A DNA stretch of 64,000 nt from Amycolatopsis orientalis DSM 43388 (GTDB lineage: Bacteria; Actinomycetota; Actinomycetes; Mycobacteriales; Pseudonocardiaceae). The notes beneath the pieces were generated by a model. That model was given only the letters and a program-made list of their open reading frames with translations. It was not told where the DNA came from and ran no database searches. The stretch spans positions 128,612 through 192,611 of the forward strand of contig NZ_ASXG01000015.1 of assembly GCF_000411975.1 (NCBI RefSeq), written 5' to 3'. Shown piece by piece: positions 31,633-39,397 of the stretch. Positions within the stretch are counted from its first letter, which is position 1. Each line of letters begins with the position of its first letter. Made by a program: the position numbers and the translations under genes.

Positions 31633-32526
31633 GTGGCTCAGCAGAAGCAGGTCGACGGCAAGGTCGTGCTCATCACCGGAGCCGCTCGCGGGATCGGAGC
31701 CGGCCTGGCCGAGCGGCTCGCCGCGCGCGGCGCCAAGGTCGCGCTCGTCGGGCTGGAAGCCGACGAACAGGAAGCGGTCGCCAAGCGGATCGGGCCCAGC
31801 GCGAAGTCCTGGGAAGCCGACGTGACCAGCTGGGACGACCTCGAGCGCGTCACCGCGGCGGTGGTCGAGCACTTCGGCGGCATCGACATCGTCATCGCCA
31901 ACGCGGGCATCGCGACCGCCGGGTTCGTGCGCTCGGTGGACCGCTCCGCGTTCGAGCGCGTGATCGAGGTCGACCTGCTCGGCGTGTGGCGCACGTTCCG
32001 CGTCACGATGCCGCACGTCATCGAACGCCGCGGCTACCTGCTCGCCATCTCCTCGCTCGCCGCGATCACGCACGCGCCCGGCATGGCGAACTACGCCGCG
32101 GCGAAGGCGGGCGTCGAAGCGTTCTGCAACAGCCTCCGCGCGGAGGTCGCCCACCTCGGCGTGAAGGTCGGCGTCGCGCACCCCACCTGGATCCGCACCG
32201 ACCTGGTCGAAAGCGCCGACGCGCACCCGGTGTTCGGCAAGCTGCGGGCCGGAATGCCCGGTCTGCTCGGCAAGACCTACCCGCTGGACGTCGCGCTCGA
32301 CGACCTGGAGGCCGGAATTCTGCGCCGCGCCCGGACGATCCACGTGCCACGCTGGGTCGGCGGACTGAAGCTGCTGCGCTCGTTCCTGCCGCCGATCGTC
32401 GAACTCGGCGCGCGGACCCGGGTGCCGGCAGCGGACCGGGCCGCGCTGAAGGACGTCGAGGAGCGCGGCGCGTTCGAGTCGTCGGTCAACGGCCACGGCG
32501 GGCGCGCGGCCACCAAACGCAGCTGA
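31633..32526 (+). CDS. SDR-family oxidoreductase
   Basis: A 297-residue NAD(P)-dependent short-chain dehydrogenase. Cofactor motif TGAARGIG (15-22), NAG (90-92), catalytic Ser around 140-141 and YxxxK at Tyr154-Lys158 are all present. The C-terminal extension to near residue 297 is longer than in classical SDRs and contains a basic end. The GTG start has CAGGAGGG ten bases upstream. The next gene follows with 8 bp spacing, so both form an operon. Confidence 0.92.
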   Translation: MAQQKQVDGKVVLITGAARGIGAGLAERLAARGAKVALVGLEADEQEAVAKRIGPSAKSWEADVTSWDDLERVTAAVVEHFGGIDIVIANAGIATAGFVRSVDRSAFERVIEVDLLGVWRTFRVTMPHVIERRGYLLAISSLAAITHAPGMANYAAAKAGVEAFCNSLRAEVAHLGVKVGVAHPTWIRTDLVESADAHPVFGKLRAGMPGLLGKTYPLDVALDDLEAGILRRARTIHVPRWVGGLKLLRSFLPPIVELGARTRVPAADRAALKDVEERGAFESSVNGHGGRAATKRS

Positions 32527-32534
32527 GGAGCGCC

Positions 32535-33008
32535 ATGTCCCGTCGCGACCAGATCCGGATGACGCCGGACGAGGTGCAGGCCTACCTGGCCGAGCAGAAG
32601 ATCATCAACGTGGCCTCGATCGGCCCGAACGGCAGGCCGCACCTCACCGCCCTCTGGTACTACCCGCACGAGGGCGGGGTCGCGACGTGGACGTATGGCA
32701 GCTCCCAGAAAGCGAAAAACCTGCGCCGGCTGCCCGAGGCGACCGTGCTGATCGAAAGCGGCGATTCCTACGACCAGCTGCGCGGGCTCTCCTTCGAGGC
32801 GGACGTCGAGCTGGTCGACGACACCGACCAGGTCACGAAGATGGGAACCGCGCTGATGATGCGCTACTCCGGGATCGAGCCGGGCGCGCCGGTGCCCGAC
32901 GAGCTGCGGACCCTCGTCGAACGGCAGGCGCCGAAGCGCGTCGGGCTGATCCTGCGTCCGACGAGGATCGCGAGCTGGGACCACACGAAACTCGGCGGCG
33001 TTTACTAG
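32535..33008 (+). CDS. PPOX-class (pyridoxamine oxidase-fold) F420 or flavin protein
   Basis: A 157-residue split-barrel protein. Typical are KIINVASIGPNGRPHLTALWY at the start and YGSSQKAKNLRRLPEATVLIESGDSYDQLRG in the cofactor site. Such proteins bind FMN, F420 or heme; the type cannot be decided here. GAGGAG precedes the ATG. It is coupled with the SDR upstream and its 3' end overlaps the convergent MDR gene by 4 bp. Confidence 0.85.
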   Translation: MSRRDQIRMTPDEVQAYLAEQKIINVASIGPNGRPHLTALWYYPHEGGVATWTYGSSQKAKNLRRLPEATVLIESGDSYDQLRGLSFEADVELVDDTDQVTKMGTALMMRYSGIEPGAPVPDELRTLVERQAPKRVGLILRPTRIASWDHTKLGGVY

Positions 33009-34048
33009 GGCACGAGGGCGACGAAGCTGAGGCCCGACGTGCGTTCCGCCAGGTCGAGAGCGGATTCCGGATCATCGAGACCCACCGTCAGCAGCTCGAC
33101 GACGGAGAGGTCCAGTGCACCCGAACGGATCAGGTTCCACACCGTCCGCACCGTCTCGTCGTCGCTCATCCAGGAGCCGCGCAGGGTGAGCCGGCGGTGC
33201 ATGAATTCTCCGTACGGGATGGTCAGGTCCTGGCGTACGCCGCCGACGAGCACCAGGGTGCCGCGCACCCGCAGGCTGTCGTAGGCGGCCATCGTCGCGT
33301 CCGCCGTCGGTGTCGCGCCGAGCGCGTCGAGGGCGATGTCGACCGGGCCGATCGCCGCCGCGTCCGTCGCGCGATCGCCGGTCAGCTGGTGGATACGCAC
33401 GCGCGGATCGAGCTCGGCCAACCGGTCGAGCGCCACCTTGTTGCGGCCGACCGCCGTCACCGTCGCCGCGCCCTCCGCCAGCGCCAGCAGCACCGCGGCA
33501 CCGCCCATCTGTCCGGTCGCGCCGATGACCGCGACGTCGCGTCCGGCCAGCGGACCCGCGGCGTGCAGTCCCGAGGCGGCGACGCAGAGCCACGGCAGAA
33601 ACGCCAGCCGCGCCGGGTCCGGGTAATTCTCCGCACCCGGCAGTTTGACCATCGTTTCCTTGGCGCACAACGCTTTCTCCGCGAAGACACCGTCCCGCCA
33701 CACCTCGCGCATCCGGTCCGTGCGTTCGGTGCCGCCGGAAGCGCCGAGGCCGACCCAGCCGACCAGGATCTCGTCGCCGTCGCCCGCGTCGAGCAGCGCG
33801 GTGTTCACCACGAGATCACCCGGCGCGACATGGAAACCGTCCGGCGCGACGTCAGTTACCCGGCCAATGCACAACGGTCCGAGGATCAACGGCTTCGGCA
33901 GGTCGCCGCGTCCTCCGGTCACCACCACCTTCGTGTAAGCCGGGAGGTGCGCGGCGAGCACCTCCACGACCACTCCGCCGCCTCGCAGCGCGGGTTCTGG
34001 CACCTCGGAGAGGCGCAGGCCTTGTGCGTCAACAGTCCAAGCTCGCAT
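33005..34048 (-). CDS. MDR-family alcohol dehydrogenase-like protein
   Basis: A 347-residue zinc-type/quinone-reductase-like medium-chain dehydrogenase. The N-terminal GroES-like part has LPKPLILGPLCIGRVTDVAP and GDLVVNTALL; the Rossmann site is VAVIGATGQMGGAAVLLALA. The usual Cys and Glu zinc ligands after the GxE region are not evident, so it may be zinc-free. It is divergent from an XRE regulator, with a strong palindrome between them, which suggests that the regulator controls it. Confidence 0.83.
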   Translation of the reverse strand: MRAWTVDAQGLRLSEVPEPALRGGGVVVEVLAAHLPAYTKVVVTGGRGDLPKPLILGPLCIGRVTDVAPDGFHVAPGDLVVNTALLDAGDGDEILVGWVGLGASGGTERTDRMREVWRDGVFAEKALCAKETMVKLPGAENYPDPARLAFLPWLCVAASGLHAAGPLAGRDVAVIGATGQMGGAAVLLALAEGAATVTAVGRNKVALDRLAELDPRVRIHQLTGDRATDAAAIGPVDIALDALGATPTADATMAAYDSLRVRGTLVLVGGVRQDLTIPYGEFMHRRLTLRGSWMSDDETVRTVWNLIRSGALDLSVVELLTVGLDDPESALDLAERTSGLSFVALVP

Positions 34049-34076
34049 GAGACCAGCCTCGCGCGCCGCTAAGCTG

Positions 34077-34103
34077 GTATCCAGAATCGCGTTATTCTGG
34101 TAC
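34077..34103. promoter_or_regulatory. Palindromic operator between MDR and XRE genes
   Basis: CCAGAAT (34081-34087) and ATTCTGG (34094-34100) form a perfect 7-bp inverted repeat with a 6-bp spacer; outer GTA/TAC extends it. A second, overlapping CTGG-TAT-CCAG lies at 34074-34084. The region of 68 bp is the only intergenic space between the divergent genes. Confidence 0.6.
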
Positions 34104-34116
34104 TGGAGGTTCTAGG

Positions 34117-34884
34117 GTGAGCGCCGAACTGGGTACTTTCCTGCGCAGCCGCCGCGAGCGAATCTCCCCGGCCGACGCTGGCCTGCCGGTCACCGGACGT
34201 CGCCGCACGCCCGGATTGCGCCGGGAAGAGCTGGCCTTGCTGGCCGGAATCAGCGCCACCTGGCTCACCTACCTCGAGCAGGGCCGCGACGTCCGCCCGT
34301 CCGACCAGGTCCTCGACTCCTTGGCCCGGGCACTGCGGCTGACCAGCACGGAGCAGGAGCATCTGCGCCGTCTCGCCGACGGTGGAGCGACGCCCGAGTA
34401 CGCGCCCGAAGAGGCTGCCCCCGAGGTCGCGGGCGTTCCGGCGATGCTGGGCGGCAATCCCGCGTACGTCACCGGCATCTGTTACGACCTGCTCGCCTGC
34501 AACGACGCCGCCCTGGAGCTGTTCAAGAACATCGAGCCAGGCGCCAACGTCGTCCGCTGGATGTTCACCGAGCCCGCCGCCCGAGAGGTCCTGGTCGACT
34601 GGGAGCAGGAAGCGCGCAACATTCTGGCCCGGCTGCGCGCGATCGCCGGACAGCATCCCGGCCACCCGAGGGTGACCCGGCTCGTGGCCGAGCTGACCGA
34701 GGCGAGCCCGCAGGTGCGCGAGTGGTGGCCGCACTACGAAATCCAGTTCAGCCACGCAGGTCACAAGCGCTTTCGGCACCCTCGGCTGGGCGTCGTCACG
34801 GCGACGCACGCCGCGTTCCACGTGGCCGAGCGTCCGGAGCAGACGCTGGTGGTCTATCGGCTGCCGAGTGGTACTGACGAGTAG
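34117..34884 (+). CDS. XRE regulator with MmyB-like ligand-binding domain
   Basis: A 255-residue transcription factor. The N-terminal helix-turn-helix includes GTFLRSRRERISPADAGLP, RRTPGLRREELALLAGIS and TWLTYLEQGRDVRPS, the pattern of the actinobacterial MmyB-type group. The remainder (about 105-250) is the PAS-like MmyB domain (GICYDLLACNDAALELF, ARLRAIAGQHPGHPRV), which binds fatty-acid-like ligands in a studied homologue. GTG start at 34117. Such genes are commonly divergent from a dehydrogenase that they control, as here. Confidence 0.92.
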   Translation: MSAELGTFLRSRRERISPADAGLPVTGRRRTPGLRREELALLAGISATWLTYLEQGRDVRPSDQVLDSLARALRLTSTEQEHLRRLADGGATPEYAPEEAAPEVAGVPAMLGGNPAYVTGICYDLLACNDAALELFKNIEPGANVVRWMFTEPAAREVLVDWEQEARNILARLRAIAGQHPGHPRVTRLVAELTEASPQVREWWPHYEIQFSHAGHKRFRHPRLGVVTATHAAFHVAERPEQTLVVYRLPSGTDE

Positions 34885-34903
34885 GAAGTACTTTCGAGTA
34901 ACT

Positions 34904-34918
34904 GTTACCTGAGGTAAC
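34904..34918 (+). promoter_or_regulatory. Perfect palindrome upstream of the flavin monooxygenase operon
   Basis: GTTACCT and AGGTAAC form a 7-bp perfect inverted repeat around one base. It lies 41 bp before the monooxygenase ATG, in a position to block transcription. The divergent or adjacent XRE gene is a candidate binder but its own promoter palindrome has a different sequence. Confidence 0.55.
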
Positions 34919-34959
34919 ATCAACGCTGCCAGACCCCCAGCGCAGCGGAGGCCGACAAG

Positions 34960-36429
34960 ATGACCGAGCGGTTCAAGGTCGTGATCGTGGGCACCGGGTT
35001 TTCCGGGCTCGGCCAGGCGATCCAGCTCGAAAAAGCGGGCATCCGGGACTACGTGATCCTGGAGAAGGCCGACGAGGTCGGCGGCACCTGGCGAGACAAC
35101 TCCTACCCGGGCTGCGCGTGCGACATCCAGTCGCACATGTACTCGTTCTCCTACGCGCAGAACCCGGACTGGAGCCGGTCGTTCTCGCCGCAGCCGGAGA
35201 TCTTCGACTACCTCAAGGGCGTGGCCGACTCCTACCGGCTGCGGGACAAGATCCGGTTCGGCACCGAGATCACCGGCGCGCACTGGGACGAGGGCGAACG
35301 CCGATGGACGGTGGAAACCAAGGGCGGCGCCGAGTTCTCCGCCCAGTTCGTGGTGGCCGGCGTCGGCGGCCTGCACATCCCGCAGATCCCGAAACTGCCC
35401 GGCATCGCCAAGTTCAAGGGCCAGACGTGGCATTCGGCGCAGTGGAACCACGAGTTCGACCTGAGCGGCAAGCGGGTCGCGGTGATCGGCACCGGCGCGA
35501 GCGCCGTGCAGTTCGTGCCGAAGATCGCGCCCGAGGTCGGCGAATTGACGCTGTTCCAGCGCACGCCGCCGTGGATCATGCCGAAGCCGGACCACGCGAT
35601 GCCGGGCTGGGCCAAGCAGTTGTTCAAGCGCGTTCCGGGCACGCAGCGGCTGTACCGCAACGCGCTGTACTGGATGCTCGAATCCCGCGCGATCGGGTTC
35701 AACGGGCATCCGAAACTCATGCAGGCCGCCGAAATCCTCGCGCGCCGGCACATCGCGAAGGGCATCAAAGACCCCGCGCTGCGCCGGAAAGTCACGCCCG
35801 ACTACACGATGGGCTGCAAACGCGTCCTGCTTTCGAATGACTATTACCCGGCCCTGGACCGGCCGAACGTCGAGGTCGTCACCGACGGCGTCGCCGAGGT
35901 CCGCGCGCACAGCATCGTCGACACCGCCCGAGTCGAGCACGAGGTCGACGCGATCATCTACGGCACCGGCTTCAAGGTGACCGACGCGCTGGAGTACCTC
36001 GACATCACCGGCGTCGGCGGCCGCGATCTCGCGAAAACCTGGGCCACCGAAGGGATCCAGACGCACAAGGGCATCACCGTGTCCGGGTTCCCGAACCTGT
36101 TCTTCCTGCTCGGCCCGAACACCGCGCTCGGCCACAACTCCGTGGTGTTCATGATCGAATCGCAGTCCCGCTACGTGGTCGACGCGATCCGGCTGGCCGA
36201 TTCGCGCGGTGCGGCGGCACTGGACGTGCGGCCGTCGGTGCAGGAGGAATTCCAGGAGCAGATCCAGGACAAGCTCGTCAAGGGCGTGTGGACACAGGGC
36301 GGCTGCAAGAGCTGGTACCTGGACTCGAAGGGCGTCAACCGGACGATCTGGCCGGGCTTCACCTGGCGGTACTGGCTGGAGACCCGACGCGTCGAGCCGA
36401 GCGATTACGAACTGAGCGGCCGGTCATGA
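34960..36429 (+). CDS. Flavin-containing (Baeyer-Villiger type) monooxygenase
   Basis: A 489-residue NADPH- and FAD-dependent oxygenase. First Rossmann site GTGFSGLG (11-18), second GTGASA (177-182). Between them is the Baeyer-Villiger fingerprint FKGQTWHSAQWN (Phe152 to Asn163), which keeps F-x-G-x3-H-x3-W but has Asn in the last position in place of Pro/Asp. It converts ketones to esters or oxygenates S/N compounds in related enzymes. It begins a coupled three-gene operon (ATGA overlap with the next gene). Confidence 0.93.
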   Translation: MTERFKVVIVGTGFSGLGQAIQLEKAGIRDYVILEKADEVGGTWRDNSYPGCACDIQSHMYSFSYAQNPDWSRSFSPQPEIFDYLKGVADSYRLRDKIRFGTEITGAHWDEGERRWTVETKGGAEFSAQFVVAGVGGLHIPQIPKLPGIAKFKGQTWHSAQWNHEFDLSGKRVAVIGTGASAVQFVPKIAPEVGELTLFQRTPPWIMPKPDHAMPGWAKQLFKRVPGTQRLYRNALYWMLESRAIGFNGHPKLMQAAEILARRHIAKGIKDPALRRKVTPDYTMGCKRVLLSNDYYPALDRPNVEVVTDGVAEVRAHSIVDTARVEHEVDAIIYGTGFKVTDALEYLDITGVGGRDLAKTWATEGIQTHKGITVSGFPNLFFLLGPNTALGHNSVVFMIESQSRYVVDAIRLADSRGAAALDVRPSVQEEFQEQIQDKLVKGVWTQGGCKSWYLDSKGVNRTIWPGFTWRYWLETRRVEPSDYELSGRS

Positions 36430-37286
36430 GCGCCGACCACGAACAGATCGTCCTGCACGCCCGGGACGTGGAGTTCGACTGGTCGAAGCTGCCGATGCAC
36501 TGGATTCCCGGGCACCCGCAGGCCACGCACAGCATCAACGTGCTGCATCTGGCGCTGCCCGAGGGCGAACGCTGGTTCGTCGAGGTCTTCAAGCAGGCCG
36601 TCCCGCTGATCCGCGACGAGCGGCTCAAGGAGGACGTGCTCGGGTTCATCGGCCAGGAGGCGATGCACGCGCAGGCGCACGACGGCGCGGCCGCGCACCT
36701 GGAGTCCGCCGGGGTTTCCGTGCGGCCCTACCTCGCGCAGATGGAGTGGATGTTCCGGCGGCTGCTCGGCGACCGGCCCGGCGCGAGCCGGGAATGGCTG
36801 ATCGAACGGCTCGCGATGGTCGCGGCGATCGAGCATTACACGGCGTTTCTCGGCCAGTGGATTCTCGACGCGAAGGAACTCGACGCGGCCGGAGCCGACG
36901 AGACGATGCTGGATCTCCTTCGCTGGCACGGCGCGGAGGAAGTCGAGCACCGGTCGGTGGCGTTCGACCTGTTCTGCCACCTCGACGGCCGGTACGTTCG
37001 GCGCGTGCGTTCGATGCTCGTGGTGACTCCGGTGCTGGCGTGGATTTTCCTGCGCGGCACGCGGTTCCTGATGAAGAACGACCCGACGCGCCCGGGCCGC
37101 ACCAGCTGGCGGGCGTACCGGCGGGCCGCCCGCCAGGGGCTGCTGCCCGGACCACGCGAGCTGCTGCGGGAAATCCGGCCGTACTTCCGGAAGTCCTATC
37201 ACCCCACCGAAACCGGCAACACCGACCAGGCGGTCGCGTACCTGGCGAGTTCGCCCGCGGCGCGGGCCGCCGACGCTCCGCGATGA
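36426..37286 (+). CDS. Metal-dependent hydrolase (PF10118 type)
   Basis: A 286-residue protein with helical, ferritin-like metal motifs: GFIGQEAMHAQAHD, AAIEHYTAFLG and WHGAEEVEHRSVAFD carry repeated E-x2-H type ligands, fitting a di-iron site. The family is annotated as predicted metal-dependent hydrolase and is usually beside oxygenase genes in actinobacteria. Its ATG overlaps the monooxygenase stop and its stop overlaps the start of the reductase gene, so the three are made together. The exact reaction is not established. Confidence 0.87.
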   Translation: MSADHEQIVLHARDVEFDWSKLPMHWIPGHPQATHSINVLHLALPEGERWFVEVFKQAVPLIRDERLKEDVLGFIGQEAMHAQAHDGAAAHLESAGVSVRPYLAQMEWMFRRLLGDRPGASREWLIERLAMVAAIEHYTAFLGQWILDAKELDAAGADETMLDLLRWHGAEEVEHRSVAFDLFCHLDGRYVRRVRSMLVVTPVLAWIFLRGTRFLMKNDPTRPGRTSWRAYRRAARQGLLPGPRELLREIRPYFRKSYHPTETGNTDQAVAYLASSPAARAADAPR

Positions 37287-38281
37287 CCGCCCCGCAGTTC
37301 CCGCCCCGGCTCGACGGCAGCGGCCGACGCGACCGGCTGATGTCCACTTTGGTCGCGGTCGGCGCGGCTTATCGAAGGCTGGCCGAGGTTTCCGGACGAC
37401 GGCGGCCGCCGGTGCGCGAGGTCGACCGTCGCCTTCCCTTGGTCGTCGACGCCGTGCGCACCGAGGCCGACGAGGTGGTGAGTCTCCGGTTGGTGCGGCC
37501 GGACGGAAATCCGCTGCCCGCTTGGCGTCCCGGCGCGCATATCGACTTGCTGCTGCCTTCCGGTACGGTGCGCCAGTATTCGCTGTGCGGATCGCCTTCC
37601 GATCTTTCGCATTACCGGATTGCGGTGCGGCGCATCGGTTCCGCGTCCGCGGAAGTGCACGCACTCGCCGCCGGAACCCGCGTGACAGTACGAGGTCCGC
37701 GCAACGCTTTTCCGTTCGTCGCCGCGCCCGCGTACCACTTCGTGGCGGGCGGAATCGGGATCACCCCGATCCTGCCGATGGTGCGTCGCGCCGAGGAAAG
37801 CGGCGCGGATTGGCGGCTCGTCTACACCGGCCGGTCCCGGGAGTCGATGCCGTTCCTCGGCGAACTCCCCGCCGAGCGAGTGCGGATCCGGCCGGACACG
37901 GAGTTCGGCATTCCGGCGTCCGGCGCGGAATTGCTGGAGGAAATGCCCGCCGGCGCCTCGGTGTACTGCTGCGGACCGGTGCCGATGATCACCAGCGTCC
38001 GCGTCGATCTGGCGCGCACCGGAGCCGCCGCGGTCTACTTTGAACGGTTCTCGCCGCCGCCGATCGTGGACGGCGAACCGTTCCGCGTCGTGCTGCGCCG
38101 CAGCGGCCGCACCCTCGACGTGCCTGCCGATCGCTCCACGCTCGACGTGGTGCGCGAGGTGCTGCCGGACGTGCCTTACTCGTGTCGCCAAGGTTTCTGC
38201 GGCACCTGCGAGGTGGCGGCCGAAGACGGCGGGCGCGTACGGATCTGCGTCGACCGCGGGCCCGCCGTCCTGGAGCTTTAG
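37283..38281 (+). CDS. PDR/VanB-type ferredoxin reductase with shortened 2Fe-2S domain
   Basis: A 332-residue electron-transfer protein: FMN/FAD-binding barrel (LRLVRPDGNPLPAWRPGAHI, RQYSLCGSPSD), NAD-binding part (FVAGGIGITPILPM, YCCGPVPMI) and a C-terminal plant-type ferredoxin domain. The cluster ligands are SCRQGFCGTCE and a last Cys in RICVDRG. Only about 12 residues separate the third and fourth Cys, against nearly 30 in family members, so a loop is missing. It probably feeds electrons to the di-iron-like protein upstream, with which it is translationally coupled (ATGA). Confidence 0.9.
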   Translation: MTAPQFPPRLDGSGRRDRLMSTLVAVGAAYRRLAEVSGRRRPPVREVDRRLPLVVDAVRTEADEVVSLRLVRPDGNPLPAWRPGAHIDLLLPSGTVRQYSLCGSPSDLSHYRIAVRRIGSASAEVHALAAGTRVTVRGPRNAFPFVAAPAYHFVAGGIGITPILPMVRRAEESGADWRLVYTGRSRESMPFLGELPAERVRIRPDTEFGIPASGAELLEEMPAGASVYCCGPVPMITSVRVDLARTGAAAVYFERFSPPPIVDGEPFRVVLRRSGRTLDVPADRSTLDVVREVLPDVPYSCRQGFCGTCEVAAEDGGRVRICVDRGPAVLEL

Positions 38282-38562
38282 CCCTGCGCGGGCACCCAGT
38301 CGCCGAGCACCGGCTTGAACTCGCGGACGGTGCGCTCGGCCACCACGCCCTCGAGCGCGTACGGGTCGTTGTCGATCAGCTCGGCCAGCGCCGCCTCGTC
38401 CTCGGCCTGCCAGAGCACCAGGCCGCCGGAGTTGTCGGCGAGCGGGCCCGCGACCGCGACCCGGCCGGCCGCGACGTGCTCCTTCAGGTAGTCCCGGTGC
38501 CGCGGCCGGACATCGGCCAGCTTCTCCTGGACATAGCGGATTTCGACGAGGTACCAGGCCAT
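38281..38562 (-). CDS. YciI-family protein
   Basis: A 93-residue ferredoxin-like-fold protein of the YciI family. The opening AWYLVEIRYVQ and the DYLKEHVAAGRVAVAGPLAD segment, with His29 and Asp in the loop, match the family. Function is unsettled; members have been tied to chloro-substituted aromatic breakdown and to small signalling. The stop overlaps the reductase gene stop region, so the two genes are convergent. The exact 3' end (38278-38281) is as read from the TAG/CTA context. Confidence 0.8.
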
Positions 38563-38757
38563 GCGCTTACTCCCGGGGTGAGCACGACAGTGACGCCGCA
38601 GACGCTACCGGTGACCGGCGGGCGGACGCACCATGCGAGCGGTGGCAGCGGGAGGCCGACCCGATAGGCTAGGCATGGGCGGCACCTGTGCGCACGCTGT
38701 GCCTATCGCGCGCCAATGGGCCTGCTGAGCGGACATGTCGAGGACGGGCGGGGATAC

Positions 38758-39333
38758 ATGCTGGAGGGGAACGCGGAACGCAGCGTCGAGGCGACCCTCG
38801 GCCACCTGCGGACCATGGACGGGCCGGTCCCGGCGCAGCCGCCGACCGCCCCGTTGACCCTGGAGGACCTCTACCGGCAGCACCGGATGCGGCTCGTGCG
38901 GCTGGCCATCCTGCTGGTCGACGAACCGGCCACCGCCGAGGACGTGGTGCAGGAGGCGTTCACCGGCCTGCACCGCAACTGGGGCAGGCTCCGCGACGCC
39001 GCCGCGGCGGTCGGCTACCTCCGCACCGCCGTGGTCAACGGATCGCGCAGCGTGCTGCGCCGGCGCAAGACCGCCCGCGAGTACGTGCCCCCGCACGCGG
39101 TCAACGCCCGGTCCGCGGAAAGCCTCGCGATGCTCTCCAGCGAGCACCAGGCCGTGGTCAACGCCCTGTCGAAGCTTCCGCCGCGCCAGCGCGAGGTGCT
39201 CGTGCTGCGCTACTACGGCGGGTTGAGCGAAGCGGAGATTTCGGAAGCCGCGGGCATTTCGAAGGGCACCGTGAAGTCAACCGCCAGCCGGGCCCTGGAG
39301 GCATTGCAGAAGGCAATGCAGCCGCCACAGTGA
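38758..39333 (+). CDS. SigE-type ECF RNA polymerase sigma factor
   Basis: A 191-residue extracytoplasmic-function sigma factor. Region 2 is LEDLYRQHRMRLVRLAILLVDEP with AEDVVQEAFTGLHRNW; region 4 is LPPRQREVLVLRYYGGLSEAEI, ending GISKGTVKSTASRALEAL. This is the SigE/SigK-like group common in actinobacteria. ATG 38758 follows GGGCGGGGA; an earlier ATG at 38716 has no ribosome site and 38815 is possible too. No anti-sigma gene is adjacent, and nagA follows on the same strand after 52 bp. Confidence 0.88.
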   Translation: MLEGNAERSVEATLGHLRTMDGPVPAQPPTAPLTLEDLYRQHRMRLVRLAILLVDEPATAEDVVQEAFTGLHRNWGRLRDAAAAVGYLRTAVVNGSRSVLRRRKTAREYVPPHAVNARSAESLAMLSSEHQAVVNALSKLPPRQREVLVLRYYGGLSEAEISEAAGISKGTVKSTASRALEALQKAMQPPQ

Positions 39334-39368
39334 CCTGGGCGGACCAATCTCGCGCTGGTCGGCCCTCC

Positions 39369-39390
39369 TTGGTCCAGACCAATATATGCT
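39369..39390 (+). promoter_or_regulatory. DasR-type (dre) operator over the nagA promoter
   Basis: TTGGTCCAGACCAA (39369-39382) is a palindrome that closely fits the dre consensus bound by the GntR-family regulator DasR. TATGCT at 39385-39390 can serve as a -10 box, putting transcription start at or near the GTG at 39398. GlcNAc-metabolism control by DasR is established in Streptomyces; its use here is inferred. Confidence 0.7.
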
Positions 39391-39397
39391 GGGTCGC

